From the NCBI GenBank assembly GCA_041178405.1, contig JBEGVK010000042.1, positions 10,658 through 74,657 of the forward strand: DNA of 64,000 nucleotides, given 5' to 3'. Of this stretch, positions 42,163 to 51,128 are shown piece after piece. The notes beneath the pieces were generated by a model. It had not been told where the DNA came from. It ran no database searches and saw only the letters and a program-made list of their open reading frames with translations. The DNA comes from UBA668 sp041178405. GTDB taxonomy: Bacteria > Actinomycetota > Acidimicrobiia > Acidimicrobiales > Ilumatobacteraceae. How positions within the stretch are numbered: the stretch's first letter is position 1; each line of letters starts with the position of its first letter. The position numbers and the translations under genes were made by a program.

Positions 42163-42948
42163 CTACCAGGCGCAGCGTTCGAGCAGCGGCAGCAGCATCT
42201 GCTCGACCAGCGCACCTGGCGCAGCAGTCGGCGCATCGTGTCCGCATCCGGCCAGCTCGACGAACACGGAACCCGGCACGGCGTCTGCCAACTCCGACAT
42301 GCCACGGTGGTGGTGCGGGCGCGCCAATTGGCCGCAGCCAGTGACGAGTGGCACGGTGATGTCGGCGGGCATCCATGGGCGGCAGGCTCGCAAGTCGCCC
42401 AGCTCACCCAGCATGGTGGGACCCTCTGAGAGGCGGGTCTGGCGCGTCCGCTCGGGCAACGCCTCCCATCGGGCGTTGCCCACGAGCCGGCGCATGAATG
42501 CCTCGGCGGCCGCCGCCGGATCCTCGACGACGGCGAGCGCCCGGCTCGCAGCACCATTCGAGGGCCACCACGGCTCCCACGACATCGGGCTCTCGTAGAC
42601 GCCGACACCTGCGACGCTCGCCGGATGGCGCGCCGCTGCCGACAGCGCGACGTTGCCCCCGTAACTGTGGCCGAAGATCACCGCCCGCCTGCCGTCGAGC
42701 AGCGTCATCAGGTCGTCGACTTGGTGTCCCATGTCGAATGGGCCGGCGTGCGGAGAGCGCCCGTAGCCGCGACGGTCGTAGCGAAGGATGCAGTACCGCG
42801 CACCCACCCGGTCCTCGAGGTGCCGTGCGATCTGCAGCATCCCCGCTGCACGGTCCATCGTGCCGTGCACGAGCACCACGAGCGGGCCACCAGCGTCACC
42901 GGTCTCTGCGTACCAGGGCACATGCCCATCGGAGCGATGCGCCGTCAT
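42163..42948 (-). CDS. Alpha/beta hydrolase
   Basis: 261-aa serine hydrolase. Oxyanion region LVVLVHGTMDRAAG, nucleophile elbow FGHSYGGN, and late LAGCGHDAPTAAPGAL for the His. DRRGYGRSP is typical of esterase/haloperoxidase-like members. The start at 42948 overlaps the pyk stop by 4 bases, so it is coupled to pyk. Substrate unknown. Confidence 0.88.
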   Translation of the reverse strand: MTAHRSDGHVPWYAETGDAGGPLVVLVHGTMDRAAGMLQIARHLEDRVGARYCILRYDRRGYGRSPHAGPFDMGHQVDDLMTLLDGRRAVIFGHSYGGNVALSAAARHPASVAGVGVYESPMSWEPWWPSNGAASRALAVVEDPAAAAEAFMRRLVGNARWEALPERTRQTRLSEGPTMLGELGDLRACRPWMPADITVPLVTGCGQLARPHHHRGMSELADAVPGSVFVELAGCGHDAPTAAPGALVEQMLLPLLERCAW

Positions 42949-44396
42949 GCGACCCTGACGACGCGCAGCACATCGGTGCTCGAGCCACTGCCGCGGTCTG
43001 GTGCGCCAGCGAGCACCAGCACCGTGTCACCCGACGCGACGAGACCGGCCTGCACCGAGCGTTCGACAGCAAACCACACCAGTTCGTCGGTGGTCTGGTA
43101 CTCCTCGACGCTCATCGGCATGACACCCCACGACAGCGCCAGAGCCCGCACCGTCGCGGGATCGGGGGAGAGTCCGACGAGAGCGGCAAGCGGCCTGAAC
43201 CGCGCCATGGCTCGCACGGTGCGGCCCGATCTCGAGCAGCACAGGATCGCCGTCGCATCGGCCTCTCCGGCTGCCATCGCCGCCGCATGCGTGATGGCCA
43301 TCGCAATCCGGTCGGGACCCGTCGCAGATGGTCGCTGCAGGCGGCCGAGGCGGGCACCCCACTGGGCATAGCCCGCCTCCTGCTCGGCGCGGCCAGCGAC
43401 ACGCACCATCGCCCGCACGACCTCGGCCGGATCGACGCCGACTGCCGTCTCCGCCGACAGCATCAACGCATCGGTGCCGTCGAAGACCGCATTGGCGACA
43501 TCGCTCACCTCGGCGCGAGTTGGCGACGGCGCAGAGATCATGCTCTCCATCATCTGTGTCGCCGTGATGACCGGCACACCGGCCTCGACGCAGAAGCGGA
43601 TGATCCGCTTCTGCAGGTGCGGCACCTCCTCGAGTGGGTATTCGATGCCGAGGTCGCCACGAGCGACCATCACTGCGTCGGCTCCGGCCACGATTGCCTC
43701 GAGGTCAGCCACGGCGTGCATCGTCTCGATCTTCGCCACGATCCGCGTGCGGTGCGGCGCGATCGCCTCTCGCATGCGGGTGAGGTCGTCTGCCGAGCGC
43801 ACGAACGAGACCGCGAGGAAGTCGACGCCAGCGTCGGCCATGCGGCGCCCCAGCACGATGTCGTCGTCAGTCGGCGCTGTGAGTCGGAGTCGGCCAGACG
43901 GAAGGTGGACGCCGGGGCGCCCCTGCACGCGACCGCCGGTGCGCACCCGCATCGCCATCGATCCGTCGCTCGCGCCGACTGCCTCGAGGGTGATCGCTCC
44001 GTCGCCGATGACCACGCGGTCGCCAGCATGCAGGTCGTCGAGCAGCGCCGGATATCCGACGGTGACGACGTCGCGACTGCTCGGCGACGACGTCAGATCG
44101 TCTGCGACGACGCCCATGAGGCGGACAGCGTCCCCCTCGCGCAACACGATGCCGCCCTCGGGGAACTGGCCCGCACGCACCTTCGGACCGGGAAGATCAG
44201 CCAGCACGGCCACCACTCGACCCACTCGCTCACTCGCCGACCGCACGGCAGCAAGACGGGCCAAGTGGCCCTCGAGATCGCCGTGGCTCAGGTTCAGCCG
44301 CACGACATCGACTCCGGCGTCGATCAGTGCCTCGAGGACCTCTGGCTCCTCGCTCGCAGGGCCGAGCGTGGCAACGATCTTGGTGCGGGTGTCCAT
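42945..44396 (-). CDS. pyk: Pyruvate kinase
   Basis: 483-aa glycolytic enzyme. TRTKIVATLGPAS opens it; VDVVRLNLSHGD, the B domain (residues about 70-165), then the catalytic KIET (VAKIETMHAVADLEAIVAGADAVMVARGDLGIEYPLEEVPHLQKRII) and TATQMMESMI, MLSAETAVG. C-terminal allosteric domain SRSGRTVRAMARFRPLAALVGL. ATG at 44396 with GAGG upstream. An inverted repeat lies just before it. Confidence 0.97.
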   Translation of the reverse strand: MDTRTKIVATLGPASEEPEVLEALIDAGVDVVRLNLSHGDLEGHLARLAAVRSASERVGRVVAVLADLPGPKVRAGQFPEGGIVLREGDAVRLMGVVADDLTSSPSSRDVVTVGYPALLDDLHAGDRVVIGDGAITLEAVGASDGSMAMRVRTGGRVQGRPGVHLPSGRLRLTAPTDDDIVLGRRMADAGVDFLAVSFVRSADDLTRMREAIAPHRTRIVAKIETMHAVADLEAIVAGADAVMVARGDLGIEYPLEEVPHLQKRIIRFCVEAGVPVITATQMMESMISAPSPTRAEVSDVANAVFDGTDALMLSAETAVGVDPAEVVRAMVRVAGRAEQEAGYAQWGARLGRLQRPSATGPDRIAMAITHAAAMAAGEADATAILCCSRSGRTVRAMARFRPLAALVGLSPDPATVRALALSWGVMPMSVEEYQTTDELVWFAVERSVQAGLVASGDTVLVLAGAPDRGSGSSTDVLRVVRVA

Positions 44397-44424
44397 GGTG
44401 GGGGCCTCAGTGTCGAGAGGCTCT

Positions 44425-44452
44425 CTGGCCGGCATCGGGGGATGCCGGCCAG
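44425..44452. promoter_or_regulatory. 12-bp perfect inverted repeat upstream of pyk
   Basis: CTGGCCGGCATC, loop GGGG, GATGCCGGCCAG: arms of 12 bases in the 100-base region between divergent pyk and the phosphatase gene. A second small repeat (GAGAG C CTCTC, minus strand, 44415-44425) adjoins it. It could be an operator or a pyk mRNA structure. Confidence 0.5.
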
Positions 44453-44496
44453 TCGAGCCGAGGGCGATGCCGATGTGCTTGCGGAGAGGTGCTGAG

Positions 44497-45129
44497 ATGG
44501 GACAGATGGAACTGCTGCTGATCCGCCACGCACTCCCGGTCCGTCGCGAACTTGCAGAGGGTATCGCCGATCCCGAACTCGCCCCTGCCGGACGCGAGCA
44601 GGCACAGCGCCTTGCCGACTACCTCGCCGATGAGCCGATCGACGCGCTGTTCTCGAGCCCGCTGCGCCGTGCACTCGAGACAGCCGACCCGATCTCGCGC
44701 CGCGTCGGCCTCGGCGTGACGGTTGTCGACGACGTCGCCGAGTGGGACAGGAACAGCAGCGAGTACGTGCCGCTCGAAGACCTCAAGGCTGCGGGCGACC
44801 CCCGCTGGCACGACATCGTCGCCGGGAAGGCGCCGATGGGCAACGAGACGCCTGCCTCGTTCCGATCGCGGGTCGTCGACGCCGTGGAAGCCCTGATCGA
44901 CGCCAACCCTGCACGCAGGATCGCAGTGACCTGCCACGGCGGCGTCGTCAATGCCTACCTCGCGCATGTGCTCGAGTTGCCCGTCGGCCGCGACTTCTTC
45001 TACCCCAACTACACGAGCATCCATCGCGTCGCCGCCTCGCGTCACGGCCATCGCAGTATCGTGACCGTCAACGAGACCGCGCACCTTCGCGGCACCGGTC
45101 TGCCGATCGGCCTCATGCAGCAGCCATGA
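44497..45129 (+). CDS. Histidine phosphatase (phosphoglycerate mutase-like)
   Basis: 210-aa branch-1 histidine phosphatase. LLLIRHALPVRRE contains the catalytic RHA (RHG in most), then PLRRALETADPIS (Arg), the acid region EWDRNSSEYVPLEDL and the second His in VTCHGGVVNAYL. ATG at 44497 is supported by GAGAGGT 7 bases upstream. Not the glycolytic mutase by length; substrate unknown. Confidence 0.87.
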   Translation: MGQMELLLIRHALPVRRELAEGIADPELAPAGREQAQRLADYLADEPIDALFSSPLRRALETADPISRRVGLGVTVVDDVAEWDRNSSEYVPLEDLKAAGDPRWHDIVAGKAPMGNETPASFRSRVVDAVEALIDANPARRIAVTCHGGVVNAYLAHVLELPVGRDFFYPNYTSIHRVAASRHGHRSIVTVNETAHLRGTGLPIGLMQQP

Positions 45130-45211
45130 GCCCCGGTGTGCCGAGCAGCGTCACCGCACGGACACCACGCAACCGCGGATGCGCACGCCGCCACCAGCAA
45201 CGGAGTACCCC

Positions 45212-46534
45212 ATGAGCAGCCAGCAGTCACCGACGTCGCCAGTTCCGGCGCAGCTCGACGACCTGCGCAGCTTTCTCGACGCCTCGCCGTCTCCGTGGCA
45301 CGCCGCGGCGAATGCTGCAGGGCGCCTTGCGAGTGCCGGCTTCCGCGAGTTGCCCGCCGAACAGGCCTGGCCGGGCGCGCCGACGAGCGGATTCGTGCAC
45401 CGCGGCGCCTCACTCGTCGCGTGGACACACGTCGGCGGATCGGCCGACAACGGCACCCGGCTGCCGCCACTTCGAGTCGTGGGCGCACACACCGACTCCC
45501 CGTGCCTGCGGCTCAAGCCCCGACCCGACACTGCTGCAGCAGGATGGCAGCAGCTCGCTGTCGAGGTGTACGGAGGCGTGCTGCTCAATTCGTGGCTCGA
45601 CCGCGACCTCGGCATTGCGGGATCCGTCGTGCTGCGCGACCGCTCCGAGCACCTCGTGCGCATCGACGGACCCGTGGCCCGCGTGCCACAGCTGGCGATC
45701 CACCTCGACCGTGGGGTCAACGACCGTGGGCTCGTGCTCGACCCACAGCAGCACATGACCCCGGTGTGGGGAGCCGGTGGCGCACCTGCCGACTTCGGGG
45801 CGTGGCTCGCCGCCGACCTCGGCGTGGAGCCCGACGACATCGCCGCCTGGGACCTCTCGCTGTTCGACGTCACGCCCTCGGCGATCATTGGCCCGGCCGG
45901 TGACCTGCTCGCCTCTGGGCGGCTCGACAACCAGGTGTCCTGCTGGGCGGCGACCACGGCGCTCCTCGCCGCACACGATGCCAGCGCTGATGCCGAGCCC
46001 GGCATCGCAGTGATCGCGCTCTTCGACCATGAGGAGGTCGGCTCGGAGAGTGCCACGGGCGCTGCCGGCCCGCTGCTCGAGCATGTCGCCGAACGGCTGG
46101 CCCTCGCCGCCGGCGCCGACCGGCGAGCCTTCCTCGCCCAGCTCGCGTCGAGTACGTGCGTGTCGGCCGACAACGCCCACAGCGTGCATCCGAACTACGC
46201 CGATCGCCACGAGCCGGGCCATCGCCCGCTCGTCAACCGGGGCCCGGCGATCAAGCTCAACCACAACCAGCGGTACGCCACGTCGCCGAAGACCTCGGCC
46301 CTGCTGCAGGCCTGCTTCGACGCCGCCGGCGTGCCGTGGCAGGTGTTCGTCAGCCGCAATAACATGCCGTGTGGCTCGACGATCGGGCCGATCACGGCGA
46401 CACGGCTCGGCATCGACACCGTCGACGTCGGCGTCCCGCAGCTGAGCATGCACTCGGCTCGCGAGCTCTGCGGCACGCACGACCCGTGCTGGCTGGCGAC
46501 AGGCCTCGCCGCCTACTTCGCCGATCGCCGCTGA
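45212..46534 (+). CDS. M18 family aminopeptidase
   Basis: 440-aa zinc aminopeptidase (aspartyl aminopeptidase/ApeB group). RVVGAHTDSPCLRLKP supplies a metal His and Asp; LDNQ, FDHEEVGSESATGA the catalytic Glu and metal ligand; VSADNAHSVHPNYADRHEP and LNHNQRYATS, then MPCGSTIGPI and MHSARELCGTHDP the last His. ATG at 45212 has GGAG 6 bases upstream, so an 11-residue extension is rejected. Its end overlaps the convergent acyltransferase by 22 bases. Confidence 0.93.
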   Translation: MSSQQSPTSPVPAQLDDLRSFLDASPSPWHAAANAAGRLASAGFRELPAEQAWPGAPTSGFVHRGASLVAWTHVGGSADNGTRLPPLRVVGAHTDSPCLRLKPRPDTAAAGWQQLAVEVYGGVLLNSWLDRDLGIAGSVVLRDRSEHLVRIDGPVARVPQLAIHLDRGVNDRGLVLDPQQHMTPVWGAGGAPADFGAWLAADLGVEPDDIAAWDLSLFDVTPSAIIGPAGDLLASGRLDNQVSCWAATTALLAAHDASADAEPGIAVIALFDHEEVGSESATGAAGPLLEHVAERLALAAGADRRAFLAQLASSTCVSADNAHSVHPNYADRHEPGHRPLVNRGPAIKLNHNQRYATSPKTSALLQACFDAAGVPWQVFVSRNNMPCGSTIGPITATRLGIDTVDVGVPQLSMHSARELCGTHDPCWLATGLAAYFADRR

Positions 46535-47214
46535 CGTCCTCCGGAGGCAGCGGTCTCGGCCGCATCGAGCAGCCGCTGCAGTTCGGCGTGGAGCTCAGCG
46601 GTGACGCGGCGGACGTCGGCACGCTGCTCGGCGGGAGTCGCCCCCGAGGGTGCTGCCAGCGGCCTCCCGACGACGACGTGGATCTTGTGCGGCCTGATCC
46701 CCTTGGCACCCTTTCGCATCGCCCGCTCGCTGCCGCCGATTCCCACCGGAACGATCGGTGCGCCGGTCTTGGCCGCGATGTAGGCGGCACCGTCGAACAG
46801 GGGTTGCACCACCGGGCCGCTCTTGCGCTCGCCCTCGGGAAAGAGCACGAGCGGCTCGCCGCCCTCGAGCAACGCAATGCAGCGGCGAAGCGCCTCGCGG
46901 TCTGCACTGCCGCGCGTCACCGGGAAGCCGCCGCACGCCGTGAGCACCCTGCCGAGCGCCGCATTCCTCCACCACTTGTCGGCACCCATGAAGCGCATCC
47001 GCCGTCGGGTGATGCCCGACGACACCGGGGTGTCGATGATGCTGCGGTGCGTGGGCGCGAGGATGAACACGCCAGACGCCGGGATGTTGCCCCGGCCGTC
47101 CACTGCCATGCGGCACCACGTGCGGCAGAACGCCGTCACGAGGTTTCGTACCGTCCGGTAGACGATCCGGTCGGGGAGCGACGAGCCGGCGAGACGGGTG
47201 GCGACCTTGGTCAT
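46513..47214 (-). CDS. 1-acyl-sn-glycerol-3-phosphate acyltransferase (PlsC-like)
   Basis: 233-aa phospholipid acyltransferase. Catalytic HxxxxD in APTHRSIIDTPV, glycerol-phosphate-binding LVLFPEGERKSG, and VPVGIGGSE. It has no long hydrophobic anchor. Overlaps the cmk stop by 4 bases (ATGA); a cmk-plsC pair is common in actinobacteria. Confidence 0.88.
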   Translation of the reverse strand: MTKVATRLAGSSLPDRIVYRTVRNLVTAFCRTWCRMAVDGRGNIPASGVFILAPTHRSIIDTPVSSGITRRRMRFMGADKWWRNAALGRVLTACGGFPVTRGSADREALRRCIALLEGGEPLVLFPEGERKSGPVVQPLFDGAAYIAAKTGAPIVPVGIGGSERAMRKGAKGIRPHKIHVVVGRPLAAPSGATPAEQRADVRRVTAELHAELQRLLDAAETAASGGRQRRSAK

Positions 47215-47846
47215 CGCTCCTCCATCAGGCCGATGATGCGCTCGAGCACCTCGTCGATGCCGAGTCCGGTGGTGTCGACGACAACAGAGCCGCTCGCCTC
47301 CGTCAGCGGACTGTCGTCGCGAGTGCTGTCGAGGTGGTCGCGCCTGGCAATAGCGCGCTCGATCTCGTCGACGTCGCCGCCCGACTCGGCGACTCGGCGC
47401 TCGGCGCGGGTGCGCGGCGAGGCCGTCAGGAACAACTTCAGGTCGGCGTCGGGGAACACCACCGACCCGATGTCGCGGCCCTCGACCACGCCACCACCTC
47501 GTTCGACTGCCCACTCACGCTGCCTGGCGCGCAGTTCGGCACGGACGCCGCTGTTCGCCGCCACTGCGCTGACTGCCGCCGTGGTCTCGGCCGACCGGAT
47601 GGCGTCGGTGGCGTCGATGCCATCGACACTCACCCGTCCGTCGACGACCTCGATGTCGACCTCGCGGGCGAGCAGCGCGACGCGATCGACATCGGAGGGC
47701 TCGATGCCGCGACGGGCTGCAGCGACGGTGACAGCGCGGTACATCGCGCCCGTGTCGAGATACTGCAGGCCGAGTCGTGCAGCAAGAGCACGCGCAATGG
47801 TGCTCTTGCCGGCTCCTGCCGGCCCGTCGATGGCGATCACCCTCAC
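47211..47846 (-). CDS. cmk: Cytidylate kinase
   Basis: 211-aa kinase for CMP and dCMP. P-loop IDGPAGAGKSTIARALA, LQYLDTGAMYRAVT, GRDIGSVVFPDADLKLFLTASPRTRAERR and RDHLDSTRDDSPL. GTG at 47846 is preferred: GGGGGAG lies 9 bases before it, while the GTG at 47867 has no ribosome site. It follows guaB1 by 25 bases. Confidence 0.95.
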   Translation of the reverse strand: MRVIAIDGPAGAGKSTIARALAARLGLQYLDTGAMYRAVTVAAARRGIEPSDVDRVALLAREVDIEVVDGRVSVDGIDATDAIRSAETTAAVSAVAANSGVRAELRARQREWAVERGGGVVEGRDIGSVVFPDADLKLFLTASPRTRAERRVAESGGDVDEIERAIARRDHLDSTRDDSPLTEASGSVVVDTTGLGIDEVLERIIGLMEER

Positions 47847-47871
47847 CGCAGCAGTCTCCCCCGCCACCGTG

Positions 47872-49308
47872 CTACCAGCTCGTGCCGACCGGCATGCCCT
47901 CGCTGTAGCCGGCTGCGCTCTGCACGCCCACTACCGCCCGCTCGTGGAACTCGTCGATGGTTCGGGCTCCGGCGTAGGTGCACGCCGAACGGACCCCGGC
48001 GACGATGTCGTCGATGATGTCCTCGACACCTGGACGGTCGGCGTCGAGGTACATGCGCGAGGTGCTGATGCCCTCCTCGAACAGTTCCTTGCGCGCTCGC
48101 TCGAACGGTGTCTCGCTGCGACTGCGATTCTTCACGGCCCGGTTCGAGGCCATGCCGAAGCTCTCCTTGTAGAGGCGGCCGTCGGGATCGCGCAGTGTGT
48201 CGGCGGCCGACTCGTAGGTACCCGCCAGCCATGAGCCGAACATCACGCTTCCTGCGCCGGCTGCCAGCGCAAGCGCCACATCGCGTGGGTGGCGGACGCC
48301 GCCGTCCGCCCAGATGGTGCGCCCGTGGCGTCGCGCTTCCTCGGCGCATTCGAGCACGGCACTGAACTGTGGCCTGCCAACTCCCGTCATCATGCGGGTG
48401 GTGCACATCGCGCCCGGTCCGACGCCCACTTTCACGATGTCGGCGCCGGCGGCTATGAGATCCCTCGTCCCCTGGGCGGTGACGACATTGCCGGCGACGA
48501 TCGGCACGCCGGGTGCCACGGCTCGGACCTCCTCGATCGCCCGCAGCGTGCGCACCTGATGCCCGTGCGCCGTATCGATGACGAGGACGTCGGCACCGAA
48601 CGAGAGCAGGGCCTTCGCCTTCGTCGCCGGATCGCCGTTGATGCCCACCGCTGCAGCGATGAGCAGTCGCCCGCCTGCGTCGACGGCCGGCCGGTAGATG
48701 GTGCTGCGCAGCGCCCCCTTCCGAGTGGCACAGCCGATGAGCCGACCGTCGGCGTCGACGACTGGTGCCACGGACAGTCGCAGTTCGCTGAGCCGCTCGT
48801 AGATGTCGCTCGGCGAGGCGCCGTCGGCGATGACCACGAGTTCGCGGCTCATGACGTTCTTCAACTGTGTGAAGCGGTCGAACCCGGCGGCGTCGTGCTC
48901 GGTGAAGATGCCTTCGGGCCTGCCGTCGTCGTCGACGACGACGATGGCGCCGTGGGCACGCTTGTGGATGAGCGACAGGCCGTCGCCGACCGTGCTGGAG
49001 GCGCTCAGCGTGATCGGCGTGTCGTAGACGAGGTGCCGACTCTTGACATACGACACGACGGTCTCGATCACGTCGAGCGGGATGTCCTGGGGCAGCACGG
49101 TGAGGCCGCCTCGCCGGGCAACGGTCTCGGCCATTCGCCGGCCGGCTACGGCGGTCATGTTGGCGACGACCACGGGAATCGTCGTGCCGAGGCGGTCGGG
49201 GGTGGCGAGATCGACGTCGAGCCTCGACGGTACGGCGCTGAGCGACGGCACCATGAACACATCGTTGTAGGTGAGGTCGTAGGGGGGATTGCCGGTGAGG
49301 AATCGCAT
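47872..49308 (-). CDS. guaB1: GuaB1-type IMPDH-like protein, probable GMP reductase
   Basis: 478-aa member of the IMP dehydrogenase/GMP reductase superfamily. TIM barrel with PYDLTYNDVFMVPSLSAV, VDVIDTAHGH-like VLVIDTAHGHQVRTL, IVAGNVVTAQGTRDL, the catalytic-Cys loop GVGPGAMCTTRMMTGVG, and the C-terminal GMASNRAVKNRSRSET. Two CBS motifs lie at about residues 90-210. The sequence follows the actinobacterial GuaB1 subgroup, shown in Mycobacterium smegmatis to reduce GMP to IMP, more than authentic IMPDH. TAGATT -10 about 65 bases upstream. Confidence 0.85.
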   Translation of the reverse strand: MRFLTGNPPYDLTYNDVFMVPSLSAVPSRLDVDLATPDRLGTTIPVVVANMTAVAGRRMAETVARRGGLTVLPQDIPLDVIETVVSYVKSRHLVYDTPITLSASSTVGDGLSLIHKRAHGAIVVVDDDGRPEGIFTEHDAAGFDRFTQLKNVMSRELVVIADGASPSDIYERLSELRLSVAPVVDADGRLIGCATRKGALRSTIYRPAVDAGGRLLIAAAVGINGDPATKAKALLSFGADVLVIDTAHGHQVRTLRAIEEVRAVAPGVPIVAGNVVTAQGTRDLIAAGADIVKVGVGPGAMCTTRMMTGVGRPQFSAVLECAEEARRHGRTIWADGGVRHPRDVALALAAGAGSVMFGSWLAGTYESAADTLRDPDGRLYKESFGMASNRAVKNRSRSETPFERARKELFEEGISTSRMYLDADRPGVEDIIDDIVAGVRSACTYAGARTIDEFHERAVVGVQSAAGYSEGMPVGTSW

Positions 49309-49369
49309 CGGTCGTCCTGTTCGCCGTTGAACGCCGCCCCGTGCGGGCGGACGCCGGAACGGCCGACCA

Positions 49370-49375
49370 AATCTA
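49370..49375 (-). promoter_or_regulatory. -10 box TAGATT for guaB1
   Basis: TAGATT on the minus strand, about 62 bases before guaB1; a small inverted repeat TGGCA/TGCCA (49381-49392) lies just upstream. Confidence 0.35.
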
Positions 49376-49449
49376 TCGCTGGCAACTGCCACACCGGCGG
49401 GGATGGGACTCGGCGGGAGCGGGCAACGGCGTGTCCCAGCCGGCAGCAG

Positions 49450-49455
49450 TACGGT
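49450..49455 (+). promoter_or_regulatory. -10 box TACGGT, leaderless
   Basis: TACGGT ends 7 bases before GTG 49463. It overlaps the alternative GTG at 49454, which makes that start unlikely. Confidence 0.5.
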
Positions 49456-49462
49456 GACGGCC

Positions 49463-50170
49463 GTGCCTGGTGCCCGTCCCGTCGTCCTCGTTCACGGCTG
49501 GGGCGGCTCGTTCGAGACCACCTGGCGCCGTAGCGGTGTCGTCGACCTGCTGGCCGACATGGGCCGCCCCGTCATCGGCGTCGATCTGCTCGGGCACGGC
49601 GACGCCCCCACACCGCACGACCCCGAGGCATACCTCGATCTCGGCGAGCGGGTCGTGGCCGCGATCGAGGCAACCGCTGGCACCGGCGCCGATGCGACGA
49701 GGGTCGACGCCATCGGATTCTCGCTCGGGGCGATGACCCTGCTCGGCATCGCCATCGCGTCGCCCGGATGCTTCGACCGGCTCGTGCTCGCCGGTATCGG
49801 CCGCAACGTGCTCGAGCCTGACGACGGTGCCGGCGAGCGCATCGCACGGGCGGTCGAAGGACACGCCGACGATGACGACACGCCCGCGCAGGCCTTCGCC
49901 CGCTATGCGCGCCAACCCGGCAACGATCCCGTCGCCCTTGCCGCCGTCATGCGCCGGCCACGGCGGCCGTTCGATCCCGACGACCTCGCCCGTGTCACCT
50001 GCCGCACGCTCGTCGCCATCGGCGACGCCGACTTCGCCGGTCCGGGCGATGCGCTCGCTGCTGCACTGGGAAACGCCCGGCTCGCCGTGCTGCGCCGCAC
50101 CGATCACTTCGCGACGCCCGAGTCGTTCGCCTTCATCGATGCCGCCCTGAAGTTCATCGACGAGCCCTGA
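49463..50170 (+). CDS. Alpha/beta hydrolase
   Basis: 235-aa serine hydrolase. PVVLVHGWGGSFE (oxyanion), nucleophile elbow IGFSLGAMTLL (GFSLG), Asp region AIGDADFAG and His in LRRTDHFATPESF. No signal peptide. The gene is followed after 4 bases by sua5 and may be co-transcribed with it. Substrate unknown. Confidence 0.86.
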   Translation: MPGARPVVLVHGWGGSFETTWRRSGVVDLLADMGRPVIGVDLLGHGDAPTPHDPEAYLDLGERVVAAIEATAGTGADATRVDAIGFSLGAMTLLGIAIASPGCFDRLVLAGIGRNVLEPDDGAGERIARAVEGHADDDDTPAQAFARYARQPGNDPVALAAVMRRPRRPFDPDDLARVTCRTLVAIGDADFAGPGDALAAALGNARLAVLRRTDHFATPESFAFIDAALKFIDEP

Positions 50171-50174
50171 TCAG

Positions 50175-51101
50175 ATGACCCGAGCCCGCATCACCGGCGA
50201 CGTCGAGATTGCCCTTGCAACGCTGCGCGCCGGCGGACTCGTGGCGATTCCCACTGAGACCGTCTACGGCATCGCTGCGGATGCCGACAATGCAGCCGCT
50301 GTCGGCCGCATCTTCACCGCCAAGGGACGCCCCGCCGACCACCCGCTGATCGTCCACGTGGCGGATGCAGAGGCACTCGGCGAGTGGGCCGCCGAGGTGC
50401 CACCGGCCGCCGCCGTGCTCGCCGACGCATGCTGGCCGGGGCCGCTCACGCTGCTCGTGCCTCGCGCCCGGCGCGTGATCGACGCCGTCACCGGCGGCCG
50501 CCCGGCGGTCGGCGTGCGGGTTCCCGCCCATCCCCTCACCGCCGAACTGCTGCGACACTTCGGCGGCGGGCTGGCGGCGCCGTCGGCCAACCGGTTCGGC
50601 CACGTCAGCCCGACCACGGCTGCGCACGTCGTCGACGACCTGGGCGACTCGATCGACGTCGTGCTCGACGGCGGGCCGTGTCCGGTCGGCGTCGAGAGCA
50701 CGATCGTCGACTGCACCGTCGATCCTCCGCAGGTGCTGCGACCTGGCGGGATACCCAGCGAGCAGATCGACCGGTTGCTCGCCGAGTCGGGAATCGGACT
50801 GGCGTTGGCGCCGACCGGTCCCAGCCGCGCTCCCGGGATGCTCGCGTCGCACTACGCGCCACGCGCCAGGCTCGAACTGGCGGCCTCCGCGGCCGACATG
50901 CAGCGACTGCGGACGCTGCACCCCGACGCTGCTGTCATCGACCACGGTGACGACCTCGTTGCCTATGCACGTTCGCTCTACGCAGAGCTCCGCGCCGCCG
51001 ATGATGCAGGTGCTGCAATCGTGATCGCCGCACTGCCGCCCGCCGCCGGGCTCGGCCATGCGCTGCGCGACCGGCTCGCCAAGGCCGCTGCCGGGCGCTG
51101 A
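50175..51101 (+). CDS. L-threonylcarbamoyladenylate synthase (Sua5 type)
   Basis: 308-aa enzyme making threonylcarbamoyl-AMP for the t6A37 modification of ANN-decoding tRNAs. YrdC domain residues 1-200: GGLVAIPTETVYGIAADADN, GRIFTAKGRPADHPLIVHV, WPGPLTLLVPR, VGVRVPAHP, LAAPSANRFGHVSPTTAAHV. The Sua5-specific region follows the linker APTGPSRAPGMLASHYAPRARL with a C-terminal domain (residues 230-308). Ends in front of a convergent hairpin. Confidence 0.95.
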   Translation: MTRARITGDVEIALATLRAGGLVAIPTETVYGIAADADNAAAVGRIFTAKGRPADHPLIVHVADAEALGEWAAEVPPAAAVLADACWPGPLTLLVPRARRVIDAVTGGRPAVGVRVPAHPLTAELLRHFGGGLAAPSANRFGHVSPTTAAHVVDDLGDSIDVVLDGGPCPVGVESTIVDCTVDPPQVLRPGGIPSEQIDRLLAESGIGLALAPTGPSRAPGMLASHYAPRARLELAASAADMQRLRTLHPDAAVIDHGDDLVAYARSLYAELRAADDAGAAIVIAALPPAAGLGHALRDRLAKAAAGR

Positions 51102-51106
51102 CCGGT

Positions 51107-51128
51107 GCGCTGGGCCCGGCTCCAGCGC
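51107..51128. terminator. Hairpin between convergent genes
   Basis: GCGCTGG and CCAGCGC form a 7-bp stem with an 8-base loop, filling the 27-base gap between sua5 and the enoyl-CoA hydratase. Confidence 0.5.

Noticed and set aside
49454..49462. GTG 49454 as start of the hydrolase at 49463
   Set aside because: The TACGGT box overlaps this codon; the next GTG is at leaderless distance.
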